A DNA stretch of 50,139 nucleotides from Ferruginibacter sp. (lineage in GTDB: Bacteria; Bacteroidota; Bacteroidia; Chitinophagales; Chitinophagaceae). Below are positions 1 to 9,453 of this stretch, piece after piece. How positions within the stretch are numbered: position 1 is the first letter of the stretch; each line of letters opens with the position of its first letter. Made by a program: the position numbers and the translations under genes. The notes beneath the pieces are model-generated. The model was given only the letters and a program-made list of their open reading frames with translations, did not search any database and was not told where the DNA came from. The DNA lies in NCBI GenBank assembly GCA_030655145.1, contig JAURWD010000234.1:1-50139 (forward strand), given 5' to 3'.

Positions 1-339
1 ACGGCGGTCGATTTCATATCCTTTTTGTTCTTTAATTGCACGGGCAATTTGAACAGAAGTAACACTACCAAAGATCTTTCCGCTGGTTCCTGTTTTGGCG
101 CCGATTTTCAACGGGCTGCTTTGCAGGGTTGCAATTACACTATTGATTTCTGCCAATAATTTGGCTTCTTTCTTCTTTTGTTGCTTAACTTTTTCGTCCA
201 GCTGTTTTAAGTTGCTTGGACTAGCTTCAATCGCCAGTTTACTTGGGATTAAAAAGTTACGGGCGTATCCGTTTTTAACTGTGACTAACTCGTTGGCACC
301 GCCAAGATTGTTTACGTCTTGTATTAATATTACCTGCAT
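1..339 (-). CDS. rplI: 50S ribosomal protein L9, C-terminus cut by window edge
   Basis: Large-subunit protein L9, which binds 23S rRNA and protrudes from the base of the L1 stalk. The visible 113 residues start MQVILIQDVNNLGGANE and keep the family N-terminal RNA-binding motif (VKNGYARNFLIPSKLAIEA), followed by the charged connecting helix with QLDEKVKQQKKKEAK, and they end in GYEIDRR. The normal length is about 150 residues, so roughly the last 35 lie outside the window. The start is the ATG complementary to 337-339. It is the last gene of the rpsF-rpsR-rplI operon, 76 bases after rpsR, with no terminator between them, so it should share the rpsF promoter. Confidence 0.96.
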   Translation of the reverse strand, partial: MQVILIQDVNNLGGANELVTVKNGYARNFLIPSKLAIEASPSNLKQLDEKVKQQKKKEAKLLAEINSVIATLQSSPLKIGAKTGTSGKIFGSVTSVQIARAIKEQKGYEIDRR

Positions 340-415
340 GATTTGCATTTTTACCCAATCCTGTCCATTGACCGGACTTTCTTCCCGTGATCCGGGAATT
401 AGGGTGGTGAGAAAA

Positions 416-682
416 TTATTTCAATAAATCCGTAACGTACGGCAGGATAGCCATTTGACGAGCCTTTTTAACCGCATCGCCAACTTTACGTTGAAACTTT
501 AAAGAGTTTCCTGTGAGACGGCGCGGTAACAGTTTACCTTGCTCATTCAGGAATTTTTTAAGAAAATCGGCATCTTTATAATCAATGTAGTGAATGCCCA
601 TTTTTTTGAAGCGACAATATTTCTTCGGACGCTTCTCAGCTTTGATTGCTGTGAGATATTTGATCTCGTTAGGTTTTGCCAT
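416..682 (-). CDS. rpsR: 30S ribosomal protein S18
   Basis: Small-subunit protein S18, which binds next to S6 on the 16S rRNA platform. It has 88 residues, a normal size for the family. The family core is plain: [18 protein letters not shown], then [18 protein letters not shown] and the basic C-terminal [20 protein letters not shown]. It lies two bases downstream of rpsF, the classical gene order in which S6 and S18 are made together and form a heterodimer. A single Cys remains in the YCRF motif, so this copy would not form the four-cysteine zinc site seen in some S18 paralogs. Confidence 0.97.
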   Translation of the reverse strand: MAKPNEIKYLTAIKAEKRPKKYCRFKKMGIHYIDYKDADFLKKFLNEQGKLLPRRLTGNSLKFQRKVGDAVKKARQMAILPYVTDLLK

Positions 683-684
683 GA

Positions 685-1038
685 TTATGCCTCCACTTTT
701 TTAGATGCTGAATTAACGCCACTGCTCTTTTTAGCATTGTACTCGACGGCGTATTTATCGAGAACAGTGTACATGTGACGCATAACTGATTCGTCACGTA
801 AAAGTTGAGTTTTCAACTTTTCATTGAAGCTGGATGGCGCTTTGTACTCCATCACCCAATAAAGACCGGTAGTCTTTTTGGCAATAGGGTAGGCCAGTGA
901 TTTTAGTCCCCAGGGATTGGTGTGCACGATTTCGCCTTCGTTGTCGGTGACAAGAGCGGCAAATTTGCTCTGAGCGGCTTTATATTCCTCTTCAGACAGC
1001 ACAGGGGTAAAAATCACCATCAATTCGTAGTTGTTCAT
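685..1038 (-). CDS. rpsF: 30S ribosomal protein S6
   Basis: Small-subunit protein S6, partner of S18. It has 117 residues, starting [19 protein letters not shown] (the family's first beta strand and helix), then the [21 protein letters not shown] core and the [19 protein letters not shown] helix/strand. The last 15 residues form a Lys/Ser-rich tail typical of S6 C-termini. It is the first gene of the operon; the TAnnTTTG element at 1098-1105 would give a leader of about 55 bases. In many bacteria S6-S18 binds its own leader to repress translation. I did not identify that motif here, so autoregulation is only a possibility. Confidence 0.97.
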   Translation of the reverse strand: MNNYELMVIFTPVLSEEEYKAAQSKFAALVTDNEGEIVHTNPWGLKSLAYPIAKKTTGLYWVMEYKAPSSFNEKLKTQLLRDESVMRHMYTVLDKYAVEYNAKKSSGVNSASKKVEA

Positions 1039-1097
1039 TTCCCTGATTTTAGTTTAAAAATTAATTAAATACCCGAACCATTTTGATTACGGGGCTG

Positions 1098-1105
1098 CAA
1101 AGGTA
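1098..1105 (-). promoter_or_regulatory. Bacteroidota -7 element for rpsF-rpsR-rplI
   Basis: The minus strand reads TACCTTTG, an exact match to the Bacteroidota TAnnTTTG element, 60 bases upstream of the rpsF ATG. No clear TTG -33 element sits at the expected distance. The call rests on the exact -7 match and its position. Confidence 0.6.
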
Positions 1106-1184
1106 AGGGAATTAGGTAATATTTGGAACCTCCATACCGATTAATTCATAACAGTTTTCCGGGAGTGCAAAAGCCTCAACAATT

Positions 1185-4100
1185 TTATTTTACGGATACA
1201 CGTATGCCCTCACTATGACTGCTAAATTCTGGCGCATACATGCTTTGAATGGTTGTGATTCCGTTGCTAAAATTGCCGGGCAGGCTAACAAACAAGTTAT
1301 ATTCGAAAACGTATGATCCCCTGCGTAACTGGCTGAAAAAGAAATTGGTACTTGCGTCCGAAATGGCTTCGTAATAGCCAAGTCCGCCTTGGAACTTGTA
1401 GCCGCTCAAGACATTTACTGGCTCCATCGAAGCGGCCCGCATATCTTTCATGTGGAGGTACTCCATATCGCGATCAACTTTCAACAGTATTCTTACCGTA
1501 ACCTTATCCCCGACTTTAAGTTCCTCGTTGCCTCCAATTTCCTGCAGTTGCGGCCCCCTGTCTGAATTCTCAACGACAAATAGCTTTTTCTCCAGTTTCA
1601 ATGGCGTTGCCGCACTGTTAGCTTTATCGAGATCCTCGAAATATTGCCAGTACACGGCTCCCCAGGAAGATTTCAATGTACTCGAACCTTGCGGCTGCAC
1701 CTGGACCTGCACATTGCCCATGGATGGAGTTACCTGGTTGCCAGGAATTGTTTGTTTAAAATAACCAGTGCCGGCTTCTGCTTTCTCTGCTAGAGAACTG
1801 AATGACTTGTCGCCCAGCCTTATCTGTACCGTGCTGGTATTTTGCAGCGTTGAGTTGCCCATCAACAATGCATAGCAGGCATCTGCGGTAGCACGAGTAG
1901 TTCGCCAGTTTTGAGTTTGCTTTTGTTTCAACAGCCAGGTTTTCAACTCATTGATGGTCTCCTCGTCCTGGCTCGTTTCCGTGAACGCTTCTATCATCAG
2001 CGCCTGGCTTTCGATTGGCGCCTGGTGCCAAAAATATCCACTTGTGGTCCATTCTTTCCAGTACATGCCGAGTTCGTCATGATGGATAGCATTTTCTTTT
2101 AGGGATTTTATTATTGAGACTGCCGTTGGCCGGTCGTTGGACCTAATGGCACTCAACGCTATCATAGCCTGCAGGTTTTTCGTGTTATTTAACCAGTACT
2201 TTTTTGACTGATTGCGATAGAATTCGAATGCTGACCGGGCAGAACTTGCAACGTTATACTCCGGGAAAAAACTGCGCATGTAGAGATACTGGATGACAAT
2301 CGGGTTGAGGTGATTATTGTTCATGTTCACCTTGCTTTTAACCAGTTGTGCATAGTCTTCTGCAAGCTTCTTGTCCAGGTAGGGAAGTGCTTTGTCTATC
2401 ACCGACTTTAATTGTTGATCCTGTTTGGCGTCAGCATTGAACGCTTTCAACTTTTTGAGATGGCCAACGCCGCTTAAAATATACTGTGTGATATACCGGT
2501 CGTCTGGTCCGCCTTTGAACCACACAAATCCACCACTCGGACTTTGCGCTTCTTTAAGTTGGGTGATCGCTTTTTCCGACTCCGCGGCAACTCGGACGAG
2601 GTCGAACAAAACCGCTATGTTCTTTTTTTGCTGACTCTCGTTCATTGCATCCATCACCCAAGGCGTTTCCTTTAACAAGGCACTTTTCAACTCCTGGTTC
2701 TTCTGCAGGTTACTGAGCAATGCCGCAGTATCTGCATATTTCCACTTTTCAAACACTGCTTTTATTGCTGGAATCGAATTGCTAATGCTCGACGCAAGTG
2801 TGTTAGCATAAAACCTATTGAATACTTGTTCCGCACATTCGTATGGATATTCCATCAAATAGGGAAGCGCCTGGACTGCATACCAGGAAGGGTTAGAACT
2901 GTACTCAACCGTCAACGCATGATGCATGATGGAACTGCTTTCCGAACTGTTGATCAATTTTTGGAAGATGAAATTCTTAGTTAGATCATTCCGCATATTC
3001 AATGGCAAGGTTTCAGTAACGAGTGTCCGGTTGGTTAGAACGGGTATTGCCATTTCTTCTCCATCAGAAAAATTATCAGCCCGTGCAATTATCCTGTAAG
3101 TAAGTGCAGAGGAAAAATTGAAAGGCACTTCCATAGGAAATTTTACCGCCGCACTTTGACCCGGCGCGATCGTAAAATATTGATTAGGAAAAACATTCTT
3201 AAACCAACCATCTACAGGCTTGCCGGTCGCTGCATCCAGTAGCTCTAATTGGGCCGTACCTGTAACTTCTTTCTCACCGAGATTCACCACTTTTGCCGAA
3301 AATTCCATTCGGTCACCTTCGCGGAGAAAGCGGGGAGCATTCGGCTGAACCATCAATGGCTTTTGGGTGACAATCGATTTTGCGATGTAACCGCTGGCCA
3401 GTTCTTTCGTATGCGCAAAAGTTAGCAATTTCCATTGTGTCAGGGCCTCAGGGATTGTAAAACGAAACGAGATGTTACCTGATTCGTCTGTTTTAAGATC
3501 AGGATAAAAGAAGGCTGTTTCATTGAAATTTTTACGCACTTGCACGCTTTCCTGCCCCTTTTGTGCAAGTGGGGGCATCGATGATACCGAATTTGCGTTT
3601 CCCGAATCCATCGCCTGATCCTCCTCAGCTTTTGATTCGACTGCGATGCCCGCTACGCGGCCTTGTAAAGCCCTGGCAGTATCACCAATCAAGTCTTTTC
3701 TTTTTGTAGCACCATATCCCACGACAACAACTTCGTTAAATCCACCATATCCAGATCCAAGCAACCGATCGTAAGACTTAGGCTTCAAATCCACATATTT
3801 CCAGTCATACCGATGCAATTCTTCTGAGTTTACAGCATTGAATCCGTTAGACATCCAGTTTACAGCATCAGTAAGCGAGGGCCAAATGTCCAGCGGCGAC
3901 CAGCTGTGCGCTCTAAACTGGTCCAGGCTTGCATCATACATCGACACCAACATCTCTGCGGCAATTTTTTCTCCTTTATTGCCAATAATTTTAACCTTCA
4001 ACTGCTCCTCGGTGCCTGGCAAAAGTTTATCCCTAAATGTTTCATATTGAACATTTAAATTTTTATTACTCCACGGAACAGAAAAGCTTTCATTCCCTGC

Positions 4101-7100
4101 GTATACCCGGTTATGTTGTATAAATGCATAGCTAACGGAGATGCCTCCACGATCTTCTTCAGTTACATTCAGTTCCTGGCTAAGTGGTTTGGAGGAGATG
4201 TTTTCATAACTCGTTAATGCCTGCTTGTCCATCCGCGTAAGTGAGTGAATCAGCCATATATTCTTGAAGCCACTTGAAATGGTGTACTGGATTTTTTTGC
4301 CAGGTTCAGCTTCCGAATTTTTTACCTCAAAAATTACAGGCTCGTTTACCTGGCTGGCAGTAGCATCTGTAACCAGGATGTATTTTTCGGCACGTACTTC
4401 TTCGCCGGATTTGTCTTTTGTAACTGCGACAATCTTATACCAGCCCGCACGCCAGCCTTTTGTTTCCAATTGCCACGAGTTGTTACTGCTGTCTGTTTTA
4501 TCAAAGACAGTCTTCTCAACCTCGTAATTTTTTGGATCATTTTCATCTTTATAGATGTCATAAGGGAACAATCGGTAATATTCTTCCCTACTCATAGTAA
4601 ACTGGTCGGCTTGCTCCCAATAACGACTACGGAAGATTTTCGTCGGTTCCTTCAGTTTTTCTGCCGTAACAGTTACGAATGCACGCTCTTCAATCTCATT
4701 GAGGTTTGTGCTTTTTATTTTAATCGAGCCTAAACTGTCTAAAGTGATTTTGGCTGGCAGCATAATTTCAAGTTGCAGTTGCTGGTACGCTACTGCAACC
4801 GATGTTGTACCCGAACGGGTTTCTCCATTCAGATCCGTAACGTCGGCATTTACTTCGTAATAGAAAGTCGGCTGATCTTTTTTGTCAATTGTTTTATCGG
4901 GCAGCGCTTTAAAAACAATCGTAAATTCTCCAGAAACGTTTGTTGAGGTTTCTCCATTGGTGATTTCCTGTTCGTCAGTTCTTCCCGGTGGATATATTCT
5001 CTTGCTACCGCGGCTGTAGTTTGTGTACCACCATGGCTGGTAGCGAACTTTTCTTACTACCCGGTACTTAACCGGAGCACCGTCAACAAAGTTCCCGGCA
5101 AAGGCCTTCGCCGAGCCTGTTATTTTTATACTGTCTAACAAACGATAAGTTCCGTCTGGCTTTTTTATTTCTACAAGGAATTTGGGCCGTTTGTATTCCT
5201 CCACACTAAAATATTGAGACGAATTGGTGGAAGAATCGTACAAACTAAACTGGCCATTTAGCACGCCTTCGGGCAACTTGAAAGAAGCATGGAAAGATCC
5301 AAAATCATTGGTTGTTAATTTCAGTTCCTGCAAGTTTTGACCGTTGGCATCTTTTAATTGGATGGTAGAACTGTGAGCCGGCATCACGACACTTTGTTTT
5401 GCCGTTTTCGATCGGTTGATCACAATGCCCTTAAAATAAACAACCTGGCCCGGGCGATAAATTGACCTGTCGGTGAAGAGAAAACTAGCTGGCCGGGTAG
5501 GTTCAACATAACTATTGAATACATTATAATAGTTGTTTTCCTGGAGAAACAATTCGTCTCCAGAAGTTTTTACCTGCAACGTGAAACTCCGGTATTCGGC
5601 TTGTTGCTTTAGTTTGAAGAATCCGTTCTTGTCGGTGATATAATTCTCTGCCTTTATTTCTTCATTCGAATTTTTGCTGTAGTTATATTTCGTTTCCCAA
5701 ACCTGTACGTTGGCTGAATAAATCGGCTGTCCATTTTCACGATGTAAAACATAATACTCATTGCTGTTAGTATGGATATAGCTGATGTTGCTGACATGCG
5801 TAAATTGCTTAGCCAGGATATTTTTTTGCAGGCTGAACGACCGATCAATACTTGCAAGAACGATATACGTTCCTGCAGGTAGCGCATCAATTTTCACCTC
5901 TGCTCCATGCGATTGATAATCCTTCATGTCAGGTAAAGCGATCTCCCAGGAAGTTGTAGGTTTTAGTCCCACAAGTTCTTTCCAATATTTGTCTTCGTTC
6001 CGCCGGTCCATTGACAGCATGGCTTGCCTCGCTATTTTGATTACGCGGAAATAAACAGTAGGTACGTTTTTATATTTTACCAGTGTACGAAAAGGTTGAC
6101 CGATCAGGTTGACGCTTTCTGTTTCCAAAGACAGCGACGGTTGTTGCACCTGGTTGACTAGATTCTGACAATTGGCAGCCCCGTCAGAACCGGGATATTT
6201 TTTGATGGCCTCCTGGCAAATCTCTACAGCCTTTTTGATATCAAATTGATTGGCTGTTTTTGTAAGCGGCAAATACTGCTGGCCGCGTTGGAAAAGATTG
6301 TTTGCACGCAGGTACATGGCCTGGGCCACTCCATCATTTCCTGCATATGTTTTTTCCAGTTTTAATAGAGCCTCCTCGTACAAGTTCGATTTGTCGGGGA
6401 GCACCGAATATTCGTTTGCAAAATTCAGCCGAGCCAGGTCGGCATCCAACAACGCGTCTTTCCGGGTATCCTGCAAATGAAAATCCAGTAGATCCTGCAT
6501 CAACAAAACCGCCTTGTGTTGTAAAGAAGCGGTATCCTTTGTAATAAATTTTGCCTTTACGAACTCCTGCACGGGAGCGAAAATCTTCGCCTGGTCAATG
6601 GTGAAATGATAAGCCGGGCGAATAAGGTTTCTTTCGTCATTGGAGAAATATGCCAAGGCCCTATGTGCCAGGAAATCATAGAGTGTTGGGCGCAGCTGGC
6701 GCGTGTTCTCACCCTTTATAATGATTGCGTCATAGCTGTTGAGTTTTGTTTGTTGTAACAACTTTGCGTTTTCAACAGATGCAAGGTAAAGGCTTGAAAT
6801 TGTAGAGTGTAATTTTTCCAGGCTCCAGGTAGAAATGTCTGTTGCTTTTTCGTCTACGACATTTGTGCGGTTATAAAATTTATACCGGTTGGTTTGTAGG
6901 TATTGCCAAAACATTTCTGCCTGCATGCTTAGCAGGATACGTTTTGCCGGCTGACTTGCTTTCTGGATGAGGGTGTCGATATAAAAAATATTTGTTTCTC
7001 TACTGTCCTCTTCAATCATCTGCCGGTATTTTACCTGGTAGATGCTGCTTTTGACTTGTTGTGCATCATTCTTCGTTTTAACCGCAGCATTGTAAACAAC

Positions 7101-7256
7101 CAACACTTCTTTCAATGCGGATTTTGTTAATCCCTTCTTTTCAAATGCTGCAACCCGCTGCCAGTTTGTTGCGAAATCTTTTTCTTTCTGTGCCGCGAGT
7201 TTTCCGGCGAAAAAAGTGACGAGGGCAATTAGCAATAAATTTTTCTTCCAAACCAT
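1185..7256 (-). CDS. Alpha-2-macroglobulin family protein with thioester motif and a SusC-plug-like insert
   Basis: Large exported protein (2023 aa) of the bacterial alpha-2-macroglobulin family. Family members are thought to trap proteases entering the periplasm by thioester chemistry. An N-terminal signal peptide (hydrophobic LLLIALVTFFAG, then KLAAQ) has no lipobox Cys. A helical region (about 25-380) is followed by macroglobulin domains, including the MG2 signature FTDRSIYRPGQ near residue 595. The A2M-domain segment FRFTIPEALTQWKLLTFAHT follows near 1280, and the thioester motif CAEQ has its Cys at residue 1474. Just before the A2M domain, around 1173-1208, sits VVVVGYGATKRKDL..ALQGRVAG, which is the start of a SusC-type TonB plug and not normal macroglobulin sequence. 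No penicillin-binding protein 1C gene is adjacent, unlike in Proteobacteria. It is followed by the ribosomal operon but probably has its own promoter. Confidence 0.9.
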   Translation of the reverse strand: MVWKKNLLLIALVTFFAGKLAAQKEKDFATNWQRVAAFEKKGLTKSALKEVLVVYNAAVKTKNDAQQVKSSIYQVKYRQMIEEDSRETNIFYIDTLIQKASQPAKRILLSMQAEMFWQYLQTNRYKFYNRTNVVDEKATDISTWSLEKLHSTISSLYLASVENAKLLQQTKLNSYDAIIIKGENTRQLRPTLYDFLAHRALAYFSNDERNLIRPAYHFTIDQAKIFAPVQEFVKAKFITKDTASLQHKAVLLMQDLLDFHLQDTRKDALLDADLARLNFANEYSVLPDKSNLYEEALLKLEKTYAGNDGVAQAMYLRANNLFQRGQQYLPLTKTANQFDIKKAVEICQEAIKKYPGSDGAANCQNLVNQVQQPSLSLETESVNLIGQPFRTLVKYKNVPTVYFRVIKIARQAMLSMDRRNEDKYWKELVGLKPTTSWEIALPDMKDYQSHGAEVKIDALPAGTYIVLASIDRSFSLQKNILAKQFTHVSNISYIHTNSNEYYVLHRENGQPIYSANVQVWETKYNYSKNSNEEIKAENYITDKNGFFKLKQQAEYRSFTLQVKTSGDELFLQENNYYNVFNSYVEPTRPASFLFTDRSIYRPGQVVYFKGIVINRSKTAKQSVVMPAHSSTIQLKDANGQNLQELKLTTNDFGSFHASFKLPEGVLNGQFSLYDSSTNSSQYFSVEEYKRPKFLVEIKKPDGTYRLLDSIKITGSAKAFAGNFVDGAPVKYRVVRKVRYQPWWYTNYSRGSKRIYPPGRTDEQEITNGETSTNVSGEFTIVFKALPDKTIDKKDQPTFYYEVNADVTDLNGETRSGTTSVAVAYQQLQLEIMLPAKITLDSLGSIKIKSTNLNEIEERAFVTVTAEKLKEPTKIFRSRYWEQADQFTMSREEYYRLFPYDIYKDENDPKNYEVEKTVFDKTDSSNNSWQLETKGWRAGWYKIVAVTKDKSGEEVRAEKYILVTDATASQVNEPVIFEVKNSEAEPGKKIQYTISSGFKNIWLIHSLTRMDKQALTSYENISSKPLSQELNVTEEDRGGISVSYAFIQHNRVYAGNESFSVPWSNKNLNVQYETFRDKLLPGTEEQLKVKIIGNKGEKIAAEMLVSMYDASLDQFRAHSWSPLDIWPSLTDAVNWMSNGFNAVNSEELHRYDWKYVDLKPKSYDRLLGSGYGGFNEVVVVGYGATKRKDLIGDTARALQGRVAGIAVESKAEEDQAMDSGNANSVSSMPPLAQKGQESVQVRKNFNETAFFYPDLKTDESGNISFRFTIPEALTQWKLLTFAHTKELASGYIAKSIVTQKPLMVQPNAPRFLREGDRMEFSAKVVNLGEKEVTGTAQLELLDAATGKPVDGWFKNVFPNQYFTIAPGQSAAVKFPMEVPFNFSSALTYRIIARADNFSDGEEMAIPVLTNRTLVTETLPLNMRNDLTKNFIFQKLINSSESSSIMHHALTVEYSSNPSWYAVQALPYLMEYPYECAEQVFNRFYANTLASSISNSIPAIKAVFEKWKYADTAALLSNLQKNQELKSALLKETPWVMDAMNESQQKKNIAVLFDLVRVAAESEKAITQLKEAQSPSGGFVWFKGGPDDRYITQYILSGVGHLKKLKAFNADAKQDQQLKSVIDKALPYLDKKLAEDYAQLVKSKVNMNNNHLNPIVIQYLYMRSFFPEYNVASSARSAFEFYRNQSKKYWLNNTKNLQAMIALSAIRSNDRPTAVSIIKSLKENAIHHDELGMYWKEWTTSGYFWHQAPIESQALMIEAFTETSQDEETINELKTWLLKQKQTQNWRTTRATADACYALLMGNSTLQNTSTVQIRLGDKSFSSLAEKAEAGTGYFKQTIPGNQVTPSMGNVQVQVQPQGSSTLKSSWGAVYWQYFEDLDKANSAATPLKLEKKLFVVENSDRGPQLQEIGGNEELKVGDKVTVRILLKVDRDMEYLHMKDMRAASMEPVNVLSGYKFQGGLGYYEAISDASTNFFFSQLRRGSYVFEYNLFVSLPGNFSNGITTIQSMYAPEFSSHSEGIRVSVK

Positions 7257-7292
7257 AGTTCCAATTTTATTTTTTTTTGAATGTCAATCCTG

Positions 7293-7300
7293 CAAAGATC
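7293..7300 (-). promoter_or_regulatory. Possible -7 element for the macroglobulin gene
   Basis: The minus strand reads GATCTTTG, one mismatch from TAnnTTTG, 36 bases upstream of the ATG at 7256. A TTG further upstream is at a longer than usual distance. Weak support. Confidence 0.3.
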
Positions 7301-7489
7301 AACAGCTCCCATCCTTGAGTAGCTTCAAGGAAGATGTAAAGTACTTCTGAATTACATACCGTAATTACTACTTATTTCTTTAACGTTTTCTTGTAATGCC
7401 AACACATGTATCGGCACAGCATTTGAAAATAAATGGTTACACCCGGTTGATCTTTCAGTAGTGTTTTCTCAAAGCAGGTGCGTTAAGTT

Positions 7490-7588
7490 TTGATCCAGAA
7501 TAAAATTTATTTCATGCCGGGAGGCATGATCGATAGTGGTGGTTTTTTGGTTAAATTGAAGGTAGGGGCTTTTGCTTCTACCTTTTTT
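7490..7588 (+). ncRNA. Candidate small RNA between the macroglobulin gene and sucD
   Basis: The interval 7257-7651 (395 bases) has no convincing ORF. Its plus strand holds a perfect hairpin CATGCC-GGGA-GGCATG (7513-7528) and then a second hairpin (7561-7582) followed by six T. The second one looks like a plus-strand terminator with no annotated plus-strand gene before it. A TAAGTTTTG string at 7484-7492 is one base off the -7 consensus. Together these could be a transcript of about 90 bases. Start, strand and existence are inference. Confidence 0.25.
7561..7588 (+). terminator. Plus-strand intrinsic terminator-like hairpin
   Basis: GGTAGGGGC (7561-7569), loop TTTT, GCTTCTACC (7574-7582): nine pairs including two G-U, directly followed by T6 (7583-7588). 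It works only in the plus direction, because the other strand has no U tract after the stem. No plus-strand gene precedes it. Confidence 0.5.
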
Positions 7589-7594
7589 ATGCCC

Positions 7595-7626
7595 AAAAAA
7601 ATAACAGCACCTACGGGGTGCTGTTA
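7595..7626 (-). terminator. Rho-independent terminator of sucD
   Basis: Perfect ten-pair stem TAACAGCACC (7602-7611) / GGTGCTGTTA (7617-7626) with a five-base loop. On the minus strand it is followed by a run of seven U (A tract at 7595-7601). It lies 26 bases beyond the sucD stop codon. Confidence 0.85.
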
Positions 7627-7651
7627 GTCTAATATCTCTCTCGGAAATAAT

Positions 7652-8527
7652 TTATTTTTTTAGCACTTCCGCCATTGTTTTGCCGATGTCTGCAGGACTG
7701 TCGACTACGTGAATACCACAAGCTGCCATGATCTTCATTTTTGCGGCAGCAGTATCATCTTCGCCACCAACAATAGCACCGGCATGACCCATCCGTCTTC
7801 CCGGAGGCGCTGTTTGACCAGCTATAAAACCAACTACTGGTTTCTTGTTGCCTGTGGATTGAATATAGTGTGCGGCTTCTGCTTCCATACCACCACCAAT
7901 TTCACCGATCATTACAATGGCATCAGTTTCAGGATCGTTCATAAATAACTCCACAGCTTCTTTGGTTGTGGTTCCAATAATTGGATCACCGCCAATTCCG
8001 ATAGCCGTTGAAATGCCAAGCCCTGCTTTAGCCACCTGGTCAGCAGCTTCATAGGTTAACGTACCACTTTTGGAAACGATTCCTACGCGGCCTTTAATAA
8101 ATATAAAACCGGGCATGATGCCAACTTTACATTCATCTGCTGTGATCACCCCCGGGCAATTTGGCCCGATCAACCTTGTTTCTTTTCCCTGTAAATAGTT
8201 CTTCACCTTCACCATGTCTTGCACGGGAATTCCTTCGGTAATACAAACCACCAGGCCAATACCCGCATCGCAGGATTCCATGATAGCATCCGCTGCAAAA
8301 GCAGGAGGCACGAAGATGATACTAACATCAGCCCCGGTATTCTTGACAGCATCTGCAACCGTATTAAATACTGGCTTATCAAGGTGGGTGCTACCACCCT
8401 TGCCCGGTGTAACGCCACCAACCAGCTGGGTGCCATACTCAATCATTTGTGTCGCGTGAAAGGTGCCTTCGGTACCGGTAAATCCCTGTACAATAATCTT
8501 AGAATCTTTATTTACTAGAACTGACAT
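7652..8527 (-). CDS. sucD: Succinyl-CoA synthetase (ADP-forming) alpha subunit
   Basis: Alpha subunit of succinyl-CoA ligase of the TCA cycle, which interconverts succinyl-CoA and succinate with substrate-level phosphorylation. It has 291 residues, the normal length. An N-terminal CoA-binding Rossmann domain carries [14 protein letters not shown] and GGVTPGKGG. The C-terminal ligase domain has IGPNCPGVI, the Ser-Lys-Ser-Gly-Thr motif near 152, and the phosphorylated active-site His at residue 248 in RRMGHAGAI. The beta subunit gene sucC is not in the window; separated sucC and sucD is common in this phylum. The gene ends at a strong terminator, so it is probably monocistronic or the last gene of its unit, with mlaF 103 bases upstream on the same strand. 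Confidence 0.96.
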   Translation of the reverse strand: MSVLVNKDSKIIVQGFTGTEGTFHATQMIEYGTQLVGGVTPGKGGSTHLDKPVFNTVADAVKNTGADVSIIFVPPAFAADAIMESCDAGIGLVVCITEGIPVQDMVKVKNYLQGKETRLIGPNCPGVITADECKVGIMPGFIFIKGRVGIVSKSGTLTYEAADQVAKAGLGISTAIGIGGDPIIGTTTKEAVELFMNDPETDAIVMIGEIGGGMEAEAAHYIQSTGNKKPVVGFIAGQTAPPGRRMGHAGAIVGGEDDTAAAKMKIMAACGIHVVDSPADIGKTMAEVLKK

Positions 8528-8630
8528 GATGGCAATAAATGATTATAATGAATAATAAATTTCCGTAAAGATAGGGCAGATAGGTAATTCTTGCCAGACA
8601 ATATTGGTGGAGCCGAACACCTGTTATGTA

Positions 8631-9452
8631 CTACGAGATGCCGTTTTTCAACATCTCTTCCATATCGCGGTCATCATCAATAATACCTTTTGCCTCCAGC
8701 ATACGCATATCTTTCGCGTCCTGCAGGAATTTGGAAGCAAAAATAAATTCGTTCAGCCGTTCATTTTTTGAGAAAATGATCTGTTCATTATTTCCATTCC
8801 ATTCTTTTTGTCCCTGGTACATATAAAGAATATTTTCACCAATTTCCATAACGCTGTTCATGTCATGGGTGTTGATCACTGTAGTCATATTGAATTCCTT
8901 CGTGATATCGTAGATCAGTTTGTCAATTACCATACTTGTTTGCGGATCAAGACCTGAGTTTGGCTCATCACAAAAAAGAAACTTTGGATTCAGTACAATT
9001 GCGCGTGCAATACCTACTCTTTTTTTCATCCCACCGCTGATCTCCGCAGGGAATTTTTTATTCGCATCAACCAGGGCAACCCTGTCTAAAACTTCGTTTA
9101 CGCGTTTATGTTTTTCGGAATGCTTAAGCCTTGAAAACATATCCAGTGGAAACATAATATTTTGTTCAACGGTCATACTATCAAACAAAGCAGATCCCTG
9201 GAACAACATACCGATCTGTTGGCGAAGTTCTTTCCGGTTCTCGTCGGTCATATCTGTAAAACTTATACCATCGTAAATGATCTCACCTTTGTCGGGTTCA
9301 AACAAGCCAACCAGGCATTTCTGTAGCACGGTTTTTCCGCTACCACTGGTACCGATAATGAGATTGCACATGCCTGTTTCCATCACGTGGCTCACGTCAT
9401 TCAACACCTTTTTGTCACCGAAACTTTTTTCTATATTCTTAAATTCAATCAT
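8631..9452 (-). CDS. mlaF: ABC transporter ATP-binding protein, MlaF-type
   Basis: ATPase of a Mla-type phospholipid ABC transporter that moves glycerophospholipids between inner and outer membrane. It has 273 residues. Walker A is GTSGSGKT (near residue 34), the ABC signature is ISGGMKKR, Walker B is FLFCDEPNSGLDP, and the switch His lies in NTHDMNS. MKKR after the signature and NSGLDP are typical of the MlaF/Ttg2A subfamily. It starts one base after the mlaE stop, so the two are translationally linked. The MlaD (MCE-domain) partner that normally completes the complex is not here; the next gene downstream is sucD. It must be encoded elsewhere if the transporter is canonical. Confidence 0.9.
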   Translation of the reverse strand: MIEFKNIEKSFGDKKVLNDVSHVMETGMCNLIIGTSGSGKTVLQKCLVGLFEPDKGEIIYDGISFTDMTDENRKELRQQIGMLFQGSALFDSMTVEQNIMFPLDMFSRLKHSEKHKRVNEVLDRVALVDANKKFPAEISGGMKKRVGIARAIVLNPKFLFCDEPNSGLDPQTSMVIDKLIYDITKEFNMTTVINTHDMNSVMEIGENILYMYQGQKEWNGNNEQIIFSKNERLNEFIFASKFLQDAKDMRMLEAKGIIDDDRDMEEMLKNGIS

Positions 9453-9453
9453 A

